A DNA stretch of 64,000 nucleotides from positions 43,329-107,328 of the forward strand of contig NZ_SMYO01000014.1 in NCBI RefSeq assembly GCF_004358205.1. The letters are read 5' to 3'. Below, piece by piece: positions 52,445-62,541 of the stretch (within the stretch, counting starts at the first letter, position 1; the number at the start of each line of letters is the position of its first letter). The DNA is from Bacillus salipaludis. Lineage in GTDB: Bacteria > Bacillota > Bacilli > Bacillales_B > DSM-18226. Below the pieces are notes generated by a model. It saw only the letters and a list, made by a program, of their open reading frames with translations. It had not been told where the DNA came from and ran no database searches. Made by a program: the position numbers and the translations under genes.

Positions 52445-52627
52445 TCCAGTGCCCCTTTATATAATTCATCAGCTTTGACACGCACTTTAATTATACCTAT
52501 TTTCATATGATTTGCATCTACTTCAAAATTTTATGGGCGATTTTTATAAAAACCATAGTAAAAAATACTGTTGTAATTTTTAAAAAATATTAATATAATC
52601 TTTTCTATCACCATGTTGAACATCTAA

Positions 52628-52665
52628 TCATCTGATGACCACATCATCACTTGTAAGCGATTACT
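52628..52665 (+). promoter_or_regulatory. LutR-type operator and cre-like site upstream of lutP
   Basis: TCATCTGATGA (52628-52638) repeats the palindrome before lutA. Right after it TGTAAGCGATTACT (52652-52665) matches the cre consensus TGWAANCGNTNWCA at 13 of 14 positions. Lactate import should thus be induced by lactate and repressed by good carbon sources. Confidence 0.7.
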
Positions 52666-52742
52666 CTATTTGTAAAGTGGGTGGTAATTTTTTCTTTGAA
52701 AATGCAACGCTATAACAAAACCAATTAAGGGAGACTATGCCA

Positions 52743-54440
52743 ATGACATTTACCCAAAATTTTACTGCAGTAGGAAACAATCTAGCACTCACCGCGATTG
52801 TTGCATTAATACCCATTCTTTATTTCTTCTGGGCCTTAGCTATTAAAAGAATGAAGGGCCACATTGCCGGCCTGACTACACTTATACTTTCTATTATTAT
52901 TGCTGTTATTGCTTACAAAGTTCCTGCCGAAATGGCCGTCATGTCGGCTACTCAAGGGGCTGTTTACGGCGTTCTGCCGATTGGCTGGATCATTGTTGCC
53001 TCCGTATTTTTATACAAGCTAACCGTAAAATCGGGCCAATTTGAAATCATTCGCCATTCTGTCTTATCCATTACTGAGGACCGGCGTTTGCAAGCATTGT
53101 TGGTAGCGTTTTCGTTTGGGGCGTTCCTTGAAGGGGCAGCAGGATTCGGTGCACCGGTTGCAATTTCCGCTGCACTATTAGTTGGTTTGGGATTTAATCC
53201 GCTATATGCTGCTGGGATTTGTTTAATTGCGAACACAGCACCGGTTGCGTTTGGCGCCATTGGTATTCCAGTTATTGCGATGGAAGGGCCTACCGGTATT
53301 GCCGCAAAAGAAATTTCAAAAATGATCGGTCGTCAGCTGCCATTTTTATCAGTGTTTATTCCATTTTATCTTGTATTTATTATGGCTGGTTTTAAGAAAA
53401 CGATGGAAGTATTGCCGGCAATTCTTGTATCAGGGTTTGCATTTGCCATTACACAATACTTAACATCTAACTTTTTAGGACCAGAACTGCCTGATATCTT
53501 ATCAGCACTTGTTTCGTTGTTTGCTTTAGCTATTTTCCTAAATTTCTGGAAGCCAAAAACGATTTTCCGTTTTTCGGCAGAACAAGAGCTTGCCGCTGCT
53601 GTTACCATTTCTTGTAGAAAAACAAATGAAGTTCACTATACTGGGGGACAAATTTTTAAAGCTTGGTCACCATTTATTTTGTTAACAGCAACCATTTCAC
53701 TTTGGGGAATTCCGACGATCAAGCTTGCATTAAGCGGGCATTATGAAGGGGCTAATGCTATTCTAAAGGCTATTAATTCAATTGGACATGCTTTAACCTT
53801 TATGCCGGAAGTACCATTTGTCCATAACAAAGTGATTAGTAAAGCCGGGGCAGTACCGGCACCCGCCTTTTACAAAATTGAGCTATTGGCAGCCGCTGGT
53901 ACTGCGATTTTAATTGCTGCAATTATCACGAAGTTTATTATAAAAATGTCATGGAATTCTTGGGTGCAAACATTTGGGGAAACATTAAATGAAGTAAAGT
54001 ACCCACTGTTAACGATTGCTACAGTTGTTGGTTTCGCCTATGTGATTAACGTTGCCGGAATGAGTACAACTCTTGGATTAGCATTGGCAAAAACAGGACC
54101 AATCCTGTTCCCATTCTTCTCACCTTTCCTTGGATGGCTGGGGGTTTTTATAACTGGATCGGACACATCGGCAAACGTGTTATTCGCCAATCTGCAAAAA
54201 GTTACCGCCGAATCGATTGGCATGAATCCCATTTTGGCACTTGCAGCTAACTCATCCGGCGGAGTCACAGGTAAAATGATTTCACCACAATCGATTGCCG
54301 TTGCCTGTGCAGCCGTAGGACTTGCCGGTAAAGAATCCGAGCTGTTCCGCTTTACAATCAAACATAGTATTTTCCTAGTCATTATTGTCGGAATCATCGT
54401 TTGGCTACAAAATTCAGTTCTTAGTTTCATGATTCCTTAA
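52743..54440 (+). CDS. lutP: L-lactate permease
   Basis: 565 residues from ATG 52743, 9 bases after AAGGGAG; ATG 52737 is in frame but too close. About 13-14 TM helices of the LctP family with AFSFGAFLEGAAGFGAPVAISAALLVGLGF and, near the end, GSDTSANVLFANLQK and SSGGVTGKMISPQSIAVA. Imports lactate with protons for LutABC encoded across the divergent regulator. Confidence 0.95.
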   Translation: MTFTQNFTAVGNNLALTAIVALIPILYFFWALAIKRMKGHIAGLTTLILSIIIAVIAYKVPAEMAVMSATQGAVYGVLPIGWIIVASVFLYKLTVKSGQFEIIRHSVLSITEDRRLQALLVAFSFGAFLEGAAGFGAPVAISAALLVGLGFNPLYAAGICLIANTAPVAFGAIGIPVIAMEGPTGIAAKEISKMIGRQLPFLSVFIPFYLVFIMAGFKKTMEVLPAILVSGFAFAITQYLTSNFLGPELPDILSALVSLFALAIFLNFWKPKTIFRFSAEQELAAAVTISCRKTNEVHYTGGQIFKAWSPFILLTATISLWGIPTIKLALSGHYEGANAILKAINSIGHALTFMPEVPFVHNKVISKAGAVPAPAFYKIELLAAAGTAILIAAIITKFIIKMSWNSWVQTFGETLNEVKYPLLTIATVVGFAYVINVAGMSTTLGLALAKTGPILFPFFSPFLGWLGVFITGSDTSANVLFANLQKVTAESIGMNPILALAANSSGGVTGKMISPQSIAVACAAVGLAGKESELFRFTIKHSIFLVIIVGIIVWLQNSVLSFMIP

Positions 54441-54445
54441 AATAT

Positions 54446-54498
54446 TGAAAAACTCGAGAGGCTCTTTCCTTATTGGAATCAGCCTTTCGAGTTTTTCA
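54446..54498 (+). terminator. Terminator after lutP
   Basis: AAAACTCGAGAGGCT pairs with AGCCTTTCGAGTTTTT over a longer loop, ending in T residues. Confidence 0.8.
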
Positions 54499-54635
54499 TA
54501 AGAAAAGGGTTCTCATTTTTGCTATAATTTAATTTGAATATTATTAATATTCAAATAGCGTTATTGGAGGGAAAAAGCCCAAAATTTTAAAAATTTACCG
54601 CTCTATAAATCTTTAATTATTAAGGAGAATTAGAT

Positions 54636-57600
54636 ATGGAAAGTAGAATAAAAAAGATTAACAAAGTTTTAGTTGCAAATCGTGGGGAAATTGCAATCCG
54701 AATTTTCCGTGCCTGTACCGAGTTAGACATTCGAACCGTTGCCATTTACTCAAAAGAGGATAGCGGCTCTTTCCACCGGTATAAAGCAGATGAAGCCTAT
54801 TTAGTTGGGGAAGGAAAAAAACCAATTGATGCTTATCTGGATATTGAAGGAATTATTAAAATTGCAAAGTCCCATGAAGTTGACGCTATCCACCCGGGCT
54901 ATGGATTTCTATCAGAAAATGCTGAATTCGCAAAACGTTGTGAAGATGAAGGAATTATTTTTATTGGTCCAAAATCAAAACATTTAGAGATGTTCGGGGA
55001 TAAAGTGAAGGCCCGCCACCAAGCGATTCAGGCTAATATTCCAGTAATTCCTGGAAGTGATGGTCCTATTGAGAGCCTGGAGGAAGCGAAAACTTTTGGG
55101 CAAAAATATGGATATCCGCTCATGATCAAGGCATCTCTTGGCGGAGGCGGCCGTGGAATGCGGATTGTACGAAGTGAAGACAGTTTAAAAGAATCATATG
55201 ATCGCGCCAAATCTGAAGCAAAAGCCGCATTCGGAAACGATGAGGTTTATATTGAAAAATTTGTGGAAAATCCCAAACATATTGAGGTACAGATATTAGG
55301 TGACCATAATGGAAACGTTGTTCATTTATTTGAACGTGATTGTTCCGTCCAACGCCGCCACCAAAAGGTTGTGGAAGTAGCTCCAAGCCTTTCATTGCCT
55401 GAAGACTTGCGGCAAGCTATATGTGAGGCTGCTGTTCATTTAATGAAAAACGTTTCCTATCTAAATGCTGGAACAGTAGAGTTCCTTGTTACAGATGATG
55501 AATTCTTTTTTATTGAAGTAAACCCACGGGTACAGGTTGAACATACGATTACAGAAATGATTACCGGTATTGATATTGTTCAGTCCCAAATAATAATTGC
55601 GGCCGGCTATTCTCTTCATAGTCATGAAGTGGGAATTCCTAGTCAAGAAAATATTCAGGTACACGGTTATGCGATTCAATCGCGTGTTACTACCGAAGAT
55701 CCTTTGAATAACTTTATGCCAGATACAGGAAGAATCATGGCCTACCGTTCAGGCGGAGGGTTTGGGGTACGTTTAGATGCAGGAAATGGATTCCAGGGAG
55801 CAGTCATTACCCCCTTTTACGACTCCCTTCTTGTAAAAGTAACAACTTGGGCCCTAACCTTTGATCAAGCTGCGGCAAAAATGGTCAGAAATTTAAAAGA
55901 ATTCCGGATCCGTGGAATCAGAACCAATATTCCGTTCCTCGAAAAAGTGGTAAAGCATGAGAAATTTCTAAAAGGTGAATATAATACATCGTTTATCGAT
56001 TCTACACCGGAGTTATTCATTTTCCCGAAATCGAAAGACCGTGGGACAAAAATGCTCACTTATATTGGAAACGTAACGGTGAATGGTTTTCCGGGAGTGA
56101 CTAAAAAGGATAAGCCTCTTTTTGAAAAACCAACATTACCTAGGATTAATCCATTTGAGCCAATTCTAAACGGAACAAAACAAATACTTGATGAAAAAGG
56201 TCCAGAAGGAGTCGTAAATTGGATTAAAGAACAAAAGGAAGTTTTATTAACCGATACAACTTTCCGTGATGCCCATCAATCATTGTTAGCCACTCGTGTT
56301 CGAACAAATGACTTGCTGCGAATTGCCGAGCCGACTGCCCGTTTAATTCCTAATTTATTTTCTGTTGAAATGTGGGGTGGTGCGACATTCGATGTCTCCT
56401 ACCGCTTTTTAAAGGAGAATCCATGGGAACGCTTATTAAAGTTGCGGCAAGCCATGCCGAATATGTTGTTCCAAATGCTTCTTCGTGCATCAAATGCTGT
56501 CGGTTATAAAAATTATCCGGATAATGTAATCAAAGAATTTGTTAACAAGTCTGCGGAAGCAGGTATTGACGTTTTCCGAATCTTTGACAGCCTCAATTGG
56601 GTAAAAGGAATGGAACTGGCGATTGATGCAGTAAGAGATAGTGGAAAAATTGCAGAGGCAACCATGTGTTATACGGGTGATATTTTGGATCCGTCTAGAA
56701 GAAAATATGATTTGGATTACTATAAAAATCTGGCAAAAGAGCTGGAACAATCAGGAGCACATATATTAGGAATTAAGGATATGGCTGGTTTGTTAAAACC
56801 ACAGGCTGCGTATGACTTGATTTCCGCTTTAAAGGAATCGGTTGAGATACCGATCCATTTACACACCCATGATACAAGCGGCAATGGACTATTTATGTAC
56901 GCAAAGGCAATTGAAGCAGGAGTAGATATTGTGGATGTTGCGGCAAGCTCTATGGCTGGACTAACATCACAGCCAAGTGCAAATTCTCTCTATTATGCTT
57001 TAGAAGGACATTATCGTAAACCGCTTATTGACATAAAGGCATTGGAGCAGATTTCTTATTATTGGGAAGAGGTTCGCAAATATTACGCAGATTTTGAGAG
57101 TGGCATGAATGCTCCTCATACCGAAGTATATGTTCACGAAATGCCAGGCGGACAATATAGTAATCTACAGCAACAAGCAAAAGCTGTAGGATTGGGAGAC
57201 AGATGGGATCAAGTAAAAGAAATGTATTCCCGTGTAAATCAGTTGTTTGGCGATATTATAAAAGTAACCCCATCCTCAAAAGTTGTTGGGGACATGGCCC
57301 TTTATATGGTACAAAATAATATAACGGAAGACGATATTTTTGAACGCGGGGAGACACTTGATTTTCCTGACTCAGTTATAGAATTATTTGAAGGCTACCT
57401 TGGCCAGCCTTATGGGGGATTTCCTAAAGAGCTTCAACGTATTATTTTAAAAGGAAAAGAACCAATAAATGTTCGCCCCGGAGAACTCTTGGAGCCTGTA
57501 AACTTTCAAGAAATTAAAGAGATGTTGTATCGTTCATTAAAACGTCCTGTGACAAGCCACGATGTGATTGCCTATGTCCTATATCCAAAGGTGTTTATGG

Positions 57601-58085
57601 AATACCATCAAACAGTCGAGAAATATGGAGATATTTCCGTTCTTGATACGCCAACGTTTTTATACGGAATGCGCCTAGGCGAACAAATTGAGGTGGAAAT
57701 TGAAAAAGGGAAAACCCTTTTTGTCAAACTCATTTCCATTAGCGAACCGAAACCGGACGGGACTCGCGTGCTTTATTTTGAACTAAATGGTCAGACACGT
57801 GAAGTTCTTATTAAAGACGAGAATATTAAAACGACTGTTCAAGCAAAATTGAAAGCAGATCCTGGAAATAAAAGCCATATTGGAGCTTCCATGCCAGGTA
57901 ACGTTCTGAAACTCCTTGTTGAAAAAGGACAAATAGTTTCAAAAGGTGATCATCTCATGATTACAGAGGCCATGAAGATGGAGACAACTGTTCAAGCACC
58001 ATTCAGTGGTACAATTAAAGAGATTTATATAAATAATAACGATACGATTGAACCCGGTGATTTATTACTTGAATTATCAAATTAA
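54636..58085 (+). CDS. pycA: Pyruvate carboxylase
   Basis: 1149 residues, full length. Biotin carboxylase (1-460) with LVANRGEIAIRIFRACTEL, LGGGGRGMRIV and the EVNPRVQVEHTITE box; carboxyltransferase (530-815) with TDTTFRDAHQSLLATRVRT, LGIKDMAGLLKP and HLHTHDTSGNG; the conserved domain up to about 1060; biotinyl domain with the lysine in TEAMKMETTV. It makes oxaloacetate from pyruvate and bicarbonate with ATP. AAGGAG precedes the ATG. It stands alone but next to lactate-to-pyruvate genes. Confidence 0.97.
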   Translation: MESRIKKINKVLVANRGEIAIRIFRACTELDIRTVAIYSKEDSGSFHRYKADEAYLVGEGKKPIDAYLDIEGIIKIAKSHEVDAIHPGYGFLSENAEFAKRCEDEGIIFIGPKSKHLEMFGDKVKARHQAIQANIPVIPGSDGPIESLEEAKTFGQKYGYPLMIKASLGGGGRGMRIVRSEDSLKESYDRAKSEAKAAFGNDEVYIEKFVENPKHIEVQILGDHNGNVVHLFERDCSVQRRHQKVVEVAPSLSLPEDLRQAICEAAVHLMKNVSYLNAGTVEFLVTDDEFFFIEVNPRVQVEHTITEMITGIDIVQSQIIIAAGYSLHSHEVGIPSQENIQVHGYAIQSRVTTEDPLNNFMPDTGRIMAYRSGGGFGVRLDAGNGFQGAVITPFYDSLLVKVTTWALTFDQAAAKMVRNLKEFRIRGIRTNIPFLEKVVKHEKFLKGEYNTSFIDSTPELFIFPKSKDRGTKMLTYIGNVTVNGFPGVTKKDKPLFEKPTLPRINPFEPILNGTKQILDEKGPEGVVNWIKEQKEVLLTDTTFRDAHQSLLATRVRTNDLLRIAEPTARLIPNLFSVEMWGGATFDVSYRFLKENPWERLLKLRQAMPNMLFQMLLRASNAVGYKNYPDNVIKEFVNKSAEAGIDVFRIFDSLNWVKGMELAIDAVRDSGKIAEATMCYTGDILDPSRRKYDLDYYKNLAKELEQSGAHILGIKDMAGLLKPQAAYDLISALKESVEIPIHLHTHDTSGNGLFMYAKAIEAGVDIVDVAASSMAGLTSQPSANSLYYALEGHYRKPLIDIKALEQISYYWEEVRKYYADFESGMNAPHTEVYVHEMPGGQYSNLQQQAKAVGLGDRWDQVKEMYSRVNQLFGDIIKVTPSSKVVGDMALYMVQNNITEDDIFERGETLDFPDSVIELFEGYLGQPYGGFPKELQRIILKGKEPINVRPGELLEPVNFQEIKEMLYRSLKRPVTSHDVIAYVLYPKVFMEYHQTVEKYGDISVLDTPTFLYGMRLGEQIEVEIEKGKTLFVKLISISEPKPDGTRVLYFELNGQTREVLIKDENIKTTVQAKLKADPGNKSHIGASMPGNVLKLLVEKGQIVSKGDHLMITEAMKMETTVQAPFSGTIKEIYINNNDTIEPGDLLLELSN

Positions 58086-58091
58086 AAAATC

Positions 58092-58126
58092 TTAAATCTC
58101 CTATCCCGTCGATAGGAGATTTTCCC
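58092..58126 (+). terminator. Terminator after pycA
   Basis: AAATCTCCTATC pairs perfectly with GATAGGAGATTT over 5 bases, then TT. Confidence 0.85.
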
Positions 58127-58249
58127 CCTTCTATTCTCCTTCAATACATTATTTGAAGGCAACTACTCTATCATTTCATTCAATCACTTTACAATTCTGA
58201 GATTATCAAAAACTGATAGAAATTTGATAGTTGAATAATCAAAGACAAA

Positions 58250-58282
58250 ATAAAAAGTCAACATTGAAAATGTTGACTTAGA
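58250..58282 (-). terminator. Terminator after the ECF S-component gene
   Basis: AAGTCAACATT and AATGTTGACTT form a perfect 11-bp stem with a 3-base loop, followed by TTTATTTTG on the minus strand. Confidence 0.8.
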
Positions 58283-58356
58283 CTGTCGACAAATCCTAAA
58301 ATTTCGGTTTGCCTGCATTGAAAATCGTTCCAAAATATGTTTCCCTCTTATATCTT

Positions 58357-58878
58357 TCAAGCTCTTTTCTTTAAGCGTGCTGCAATTGGGATTACAATGA
58401 TACCGGCTAATACGACCTGCATAATGTTTCCTGGGACGGATCCGAATGGCTGTACCCAGTTACCGTAAAGAATCACTTCGGCAAAATAGTAGCCCACAAC
58501 TTTTATAATAAGTGCAACCGCAATGGCCAGTGTGCTTGCAAGGACTCTATTGCCGGTTGACTTTTCAGATATGAGACCAACTACAAAGCCCATTGCACCA
58601 ACAATGACAAATGTGAACGGTGACCATATTGCCCAACCAGATACAATATCAAAAAGACCCATTCCGAAGGCGCCTGCGATAGCTCCTGTTTTTTTGCCGT
58701 AAACCAAGGCTGCTAGAAAAAGAGGCACATTCCCAAGATGGATTAAACCACCGTTACCCATTAATGGCAGCCTTATGTTTATGAACATTGTTGCGACAAA
58801 GGTCATTGCGATGAAAAGTGCGTTTATGACGATGGCCTTTGTTTTAGTTGATTCTGTTTGTACGAATGTTGAATTCAT
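58357..58878 (-). CDS. ECF transporter substrate-binding (S) component
   Basis: 173 residues, about five TM helices, of the ECF-type vitamin uptake family: KTKAIVINALFIAMTFVATMF start (the Ala/small-residue helix that meets EcfT), RLPLMGNGGLIHLGNVPLFLAALVYG and GAIAGAFGMGLFDIVSGW. It relies on the shared EcfA-EcfT module encoded elsewhere. The vitamin cannot be told from sequence, and no biosynthetic neighbour or riboswitch is evident. Confidence 0.85.
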   Translation of the reverse strand: MNSTFVQTESTKTKAIVINALFIAMTFVATMFINIRLPLMGNGGLIHLGNVPLFLAALVYGKKTGAIAGAFGMGLFDIVSGWAIWSPFTFVIVGAMGFVVGLISEKSTGNRVLASTLAIAVALIIKVVGYYFAEVILYGNWVQPFGSVPGNIMQVVLAGIIVIPIAARLKKRA

Positions 58879-58975
58879 ATGCTTTCCTCTTTCTTTATTT
58901 AATATAAAATAAATTGCACAGGTAAAGATTCTGATAAAAACTGATTTACAAAGCCTTTTTTTATATTAAAGTCTT

Positions 58976-59401
58976 TTAAAAAAAAACATAGCTGAACTTG
59001 TCATATTCCATTTTATCTTCATAAAAACGATGAGCATCTCCCCGTTGTAAGCCGGATGAGAGTGAGACAATCCCAAATCCATTCTCTTTTGCCCATAGAT
59101 GGACAAAATTTAAAAGTTTTTTTCCATACCCTTTCGACCGCTTTTCTTCATCTGTCACTAAATCGCAGACCCAAATGGACCTGCCATTATATAAGGTGAT
59201 CATGGGCATAAATCCTGTTACAGCAACAATGTTTTCGTCTTCATATAAGGCCGCTAATTGATACCCCTCTTTTTCCACAGCTTCCTGAACCAATTGAAGA
59301 AAACTTGCTTCATTTAAATGCGCCCGCAGCTGTTTCATTATTGGAAATGCTTCTTTAATTTCCTGTGAATTTTTTAATATCCTTATTATTGTTCTTGCCA
59401 T
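58976..59401 (-). CDS. GNAT-family N-acetyltransferase
   Basis: 141 residues. Acetyl-CoA binding loop is seen as DEEKRSKGYGKKLLNFVHLWAKENG, and the end HRFYEDKMEYDKFSYVF is typical of GNAT proteins. ATG behind GGGGGAAG. Divergent from the MocR-type regulator with which it shares a 115-base promoter region, so it may be its target. Substrate unknown. Confidence 0.88.
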   Translation of the reverse strand: MARTIIRILKNSQEIKEAFPIMKQLRAHLNEASFLQLVQEAVEKEGYQLAALYEDENIVAVTGFMPMITLYNGRSIWVCDLVTDEEKRSKGYGKKLLNFVHLWAKENGFGIVSLSSGLQRGDAHRFYEDKMEYDKFSYVFF

Positions 59402-59450
59402 CTTCCCCCATTCCCTTTAAGGATCTTTTAACAATATTAAATCACAATCT

Positions 59451-59496
59451 GGTATAATCAAAAGTACCAGTTTTGATAAATTTAATGGTTCCAGAA
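59451..59496. promoter_or_regulatory. Direct/inverted repeats between GNAT and MocR genes
   Basis: CTGGTA, TACCAG and TTCCAG occur within 45 bases in the short divergent region (CTGGTATAATC, AGTACCAG, GGTTCCAG). Repeated half-sites of this sort are typical of MocR/PdxR binding regions. Role inferred. Confidence 0.4.
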
Positions 59497-59516
59497 ATAG
59501 ACTGGAGGATAAAATC

Positions 59517-60915
59517 ATGATTGAAATCACACCCGTTTTGGATAATAGCATGAGTAAACCGCTGTATTTACAGTTGGCCGACTACATTAAAGAAGAAATC
59601 TCATCAGGTAGAATAAAACCGAAAGAAAAATTACCGTCAAAAAAGAAGTTTATCTAATTATCTTGGTTTAAGCCTTAACACCGTGCAGTCTGCCTACGAT
59701 CAGTTATGTGCAGAGGGATATTTAGAAAGTAAACCCCGAAAAGGACTATTTGTTACGCCATTTGAAGATGACCTATTCTCAAGCCAGGATTATCCTCAAA
59801 AAATGGAGGTAATCAGTGATCATGTACCACAAGAAATTGCTAAAATTGATTTCAATTCAGGCCAAGTGGATTTAGAAAACTTTCCAAATACCGCATGGCG
59901 GAAATTGACGATTCAATCTTTGGATCGGGGAGAGTTGTTCTATAATGGAAATCCTCAAGGAGAACTGTTACTCCGCGAGCAAATTGCAAAGTATTTATTT
60001 GCCTCCAGGGGGGTAAAATGTTCTGCCCAGCAAATTATCATTGGAGCTGGGACCCAGTTTCTAATCGGATTATTGTGCATGTTACTAGGAAAAGGCCAAA
60101 CCTATGGACTGGAGAATCCTGGATTTCATCGAACGAAAACAGTTCTACAAGATTTCGGGGCGAACACGATTTTTATCCCACTTGATGAAGATGGATTGAA
60201 TATACAGGAACTGAATAGTAGTAATGCTAGTGTTGCTTATGTGACTCCCTCTCATCAATTCCCTTTTGGAATGGTAATGCCGATATCACGAAGGTTGGAA
60301 TTGTTAAAATGGGCGGAGGAAAAGAATGGTTATATCATTGAAGATGATTATGACGGTGAATATCGCTATAAGGGAAAGCCAATTCCTTCGTTGCAAGGGT
60401 TGGACCAAAAAGGACGGGTGATCTATTTAGGGACTTTTTCCAAGTCTTTAATACCTTCAATCCGGATCAGTTATCTCGTTTTACCGCCGAATTTGTTAAA
60501 GAAGTATCACGACCGCTATACCATTTATAAGCAAACGTCCTCCCGATTGCATCAGGATACCCTTTATCGCTTTATGAGTGAAGGTTATTGGCAAAGTCAT
60601 TTAAATAAAATGAGAACCCTTTACCGCAAGAAGCATGTTGTTTTAATGCAGTCGATTAAAAATTTTCTTGGGGACAACGTGCTTGTCATTGGTGAAAATT
60701 CTGGGCTTCATATTGTCTTGGAAGTAAAAAACGGGATGGGGGAAGAGCAGCTAATCAGAAAAGCCTTAAAGGTTGGGGTAAAGGTATATCCCTTATCGGC
60801 CTATTATTATTCTAAAGGAAGCTTTGGTTCTCGGGTCTTACTCGGTTTTGGCGGTTTATCCGAATCTGAAATTGAAACAGGAATTCAGTTATTAAAAGAG
60901 GCATGGGAGCTTTAG
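59517..60915 (+). pseudogene. MocR-family regulator (GntR plus aminotransferase domain), frameshifted
   Basis: ATG 59517 behind CTGGAGG opens a GntR winged helix (SKPLYLQLADYIKEEISSG, IKPKEKLPSK) that breaks at a run of six A near 59640. Removing one A restores RSLSNYLGLSLNTVQSAYDQL and joins the rest. The main frame continues with GLFVTPF, a linker and a type I aminotransferase-like domain with the PLP Lys in YLGTFSKSLIPSIRISYL. Length about 465 residues when mended. Either a recent null mutation, a slippage-controlled switch, or a sequencing slip. No pdxST nearby. Confidence 0.8.
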
Positions 60916-61005
60916 GAGATTGGTTTATGATCTTAGATTTGGACTGGATTTAAGCTTTCCTTCTTCTCCTGTCCGAATATGCTTTTATATAAGAAAATTC
61001 ATAAA

Positions 61006-61047
61006 TAAATCCGGCGCTATTCGAAATGGCGCCGGATTCTTTTTTTA
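61006..61047 (-). terminator. Terminator after the nitroreductase gene
   Basis: AATCCGGCGC pairs with GCGCCGGATT over an 11-base loop, with T-rich sequence on one side and ATAAATAAAT on the other. Confidence 0.85.
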
Positions 61048-61797
61048 CTCCAAATGGAATCCTTTGCTTTCAACAAATTCTCGCATATGAACTCTTCTTT
61101 TATTTTCCATAAAATGAGCCATTGATTCAGTCCAGTTGGTTTGTTTGTTATTGGTAGAGCGCTGCTGATAATATGTATTCATGGTTTGATCATACTCGTC
61201 AAGCAGACTTTCATATTTCTCCGTGTTATATTGATTTTTGTGGAGAATCGCATCTAATGGCAATCTTGGTTTTACCTCGTTCCTTTCGGCAGGAACCCCT
61301 AAGCATAATCCAAATATCGGAAACACTTTGTCAGGAAGACCAACAAGCTTGCTAATAGGATCGGGATTATTCCGAACACCGCCAATATAACAGCCGCCAT
61401 ATCCAAGTGATTCTGCTGCTGTAATGACATTTTGGGCAATCAGGGCAGTATCGATAATTGCAACCATAAAATTTTCTAAATTATCGTGTTCAATGACGAT
61501 TCCATGCTTCCTGCCGGCCACTTCCAGGCGTTTTAAATCTGCGCAAAATATGAAGAAATCTGAAGCATTACTAATATGGCTATTTTTTGCAAGTTCAGCT
61601 ATTTTGTCTTTTTTCTCCTTGTCTGTAACATGAATGATGGAATAAGCCTGGACAAAATGGGAGGTAGCCGCACCCTGTCCTGATTTAAGGATTTCCAATA
61701 AATGTTCTTTTGGGATTGGTTCCGCTAAATACTTGCGGACAGAGACGTGACTTTGCATCACCTTAATTGTTTCCGATATATTCTTAGAATATTTCAT
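61045..61797 (-). CDS. NADPH-dependent nitroreductase (NfsA/FRP type)
   Basis: 250 residues of the FMN-binding nitroreductase fold: SHVSVRKYLAEPIPKEHLLEILKSGQGAATSHFVQAYS, then TALIAQNVITAAESLGYGGCYIGGVRNNPD, where the GGCYIGG loop is typical of the NfsA group, and a C-terminal basic stretch (YYQQRSTNN, MENKRRVHMREF) that helps bind NADPH. Reduces nitroaromatics, quinones or flavins. Single gene. Its start has a weak ribosome site (GGATGAG). Confidence 0.92.
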   Translation of the reverse strand: MKYSKNISETIKVMQSHVSVRKYLAEPIPKEHLLEILKSGQGAATSHFVQAYSIIHVTDKEKKDKIAELAKNSHISNASDFFIFCADLKRLEVAGRKHGIVIEHDNLENFMVAIIDTALIAQNVITAAESLGYGGCYIGGVRNNPDPISKLVGLPDKVFPIFGLCLGVPAERNEVKPRLPLDAILHKNQYNTEKYESLLDEYDQTMNTYYQQRSTNNKQTNWTESMAHFMENKRRVHMREFVESKGFHLE

Positions 61798-61961
61798 ATA
61801 AACTCATCCTTTTCTTCTAATTAGTTTTATTATAACCTATTAGAAGAGAATGAATATCCTTCCAGCTCCTACAAGCCTTAAAGAACATTTTCTTGCTAGA
61901 ATCCCTTCAAAATGTTCTGCATCTCTTTAATCTGATTTGTTCAATATGATTTTCATCAAAC

Positions 61962-61997
61962 GACAAAAAACGGCCTGACAAAATTGTCAAACCGTTG
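61962..61997 (-). terminator. Terminator of the rRNA-tRNA operon
   Basis: On the minus strand AACGGTTTGACAA and TTGTCAGGCCGTT pair, followed by TTTTTTGTCG. It is about 30 bases past the last tRNA. Confidence 0.85.
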
Positions 61998-62027
61998 CTG
62001 CGACTGTGTTTCTAACACTGTCTGTGA

Positions 62028-62109
62028 TACCGGTGGTCGGGGTCGAACCGACACTCCTTGCGGAACACGATTTTGAGTCGTGCGCGTCTGCCAATTCCGC
62101 CACACCGGC
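62028..62109 (-). tRNA. tRNA-Leu (CAA)
   Basis: Class II tRNA with long variable arm. Acceptor GCCGGTG, anticodon loop CTCAAAA, CAA. No CCA encoded. Last gene of the array and a predicted TrmL substrate. Confidence 0.95.
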
Positions 62110-62131
62110 GTGTATAAAATTTTAAAGCTAA

Positions 62132-62217
62132 TGCCGAGGACCGGAATCGAACCGGTACGGTAGTCACCTACCGCAGGATTTTAAGTCCTGTGCGTCTGCC
62201 AGTTCCGCCACCCCGGC
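62132..62217 (-). tRNA. tRNA-Leu (TAA)
   Basis: Class II tRNA. Acceptor GCCGGGG, loop CTTAAAA, anticodon TAA. 3' CCA not encoded. The second predicted TrmL substrate. Confidence 0.95.
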
Positions 62218-62264
62218 GAAATCTTATTCTTCTAATTCTCCAATCTCAACACAATCTGTAAAGA

Positions 62265-62339
62265 TGGAGGCGGCAACCGGATTCGAACCGGTGGATAAAG
62301 GTTTTGCAGACCTTGGCCTTACCACTTGGCTATGCCGCC
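62265..62339 (-). tRNA. tRNA-Cys (GCA)
   Basis: Acceptor GGCGGCA, anticodon loop CTGCAAA, 3' TCCA encoded. A short open frame over this and the next tRNAs is not a protein. Confidence 0.95.
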
Positions 62340-62347
62340 ATAATTAT

Positions 62348-62422
62348 TGGAGCGGAAGACGGGATTCGAACCCGCGACCCCCACCTTGGCAAGGTGGTGT
62401 TCTACCACTGAACTACTTCCGC
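62348..62422 (-). tRNA. tRNA-Gly (GCC)
   Basis: Acceptor GCGGAAG, anticodon loop TTGCCAA, CCA encoded. Differs from the TCC isoacceptor gene at 30004. Confidence 0.95.
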
Positions 62423-62426
62423 AAAT

Positions 62427-62501
62427 TGGCTGGGCTAGCTGGATTTGAACCAACGCATGTCGCAGTCAAAGTGCGATGCCTTACCGCTTGGCTATAGCCC
62501 A
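62427..62501 (-). tRNA. tRNA-Gln (TTG)
   Basis: Acceptor TGGGCTA, anticodon loop CTTTGAC, CCA encoded. Confidence 0.95.
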
Positions 62502-62541
62502 ATAGTATAATAAATTTACCACTTATTCAATAAAAATTAAA

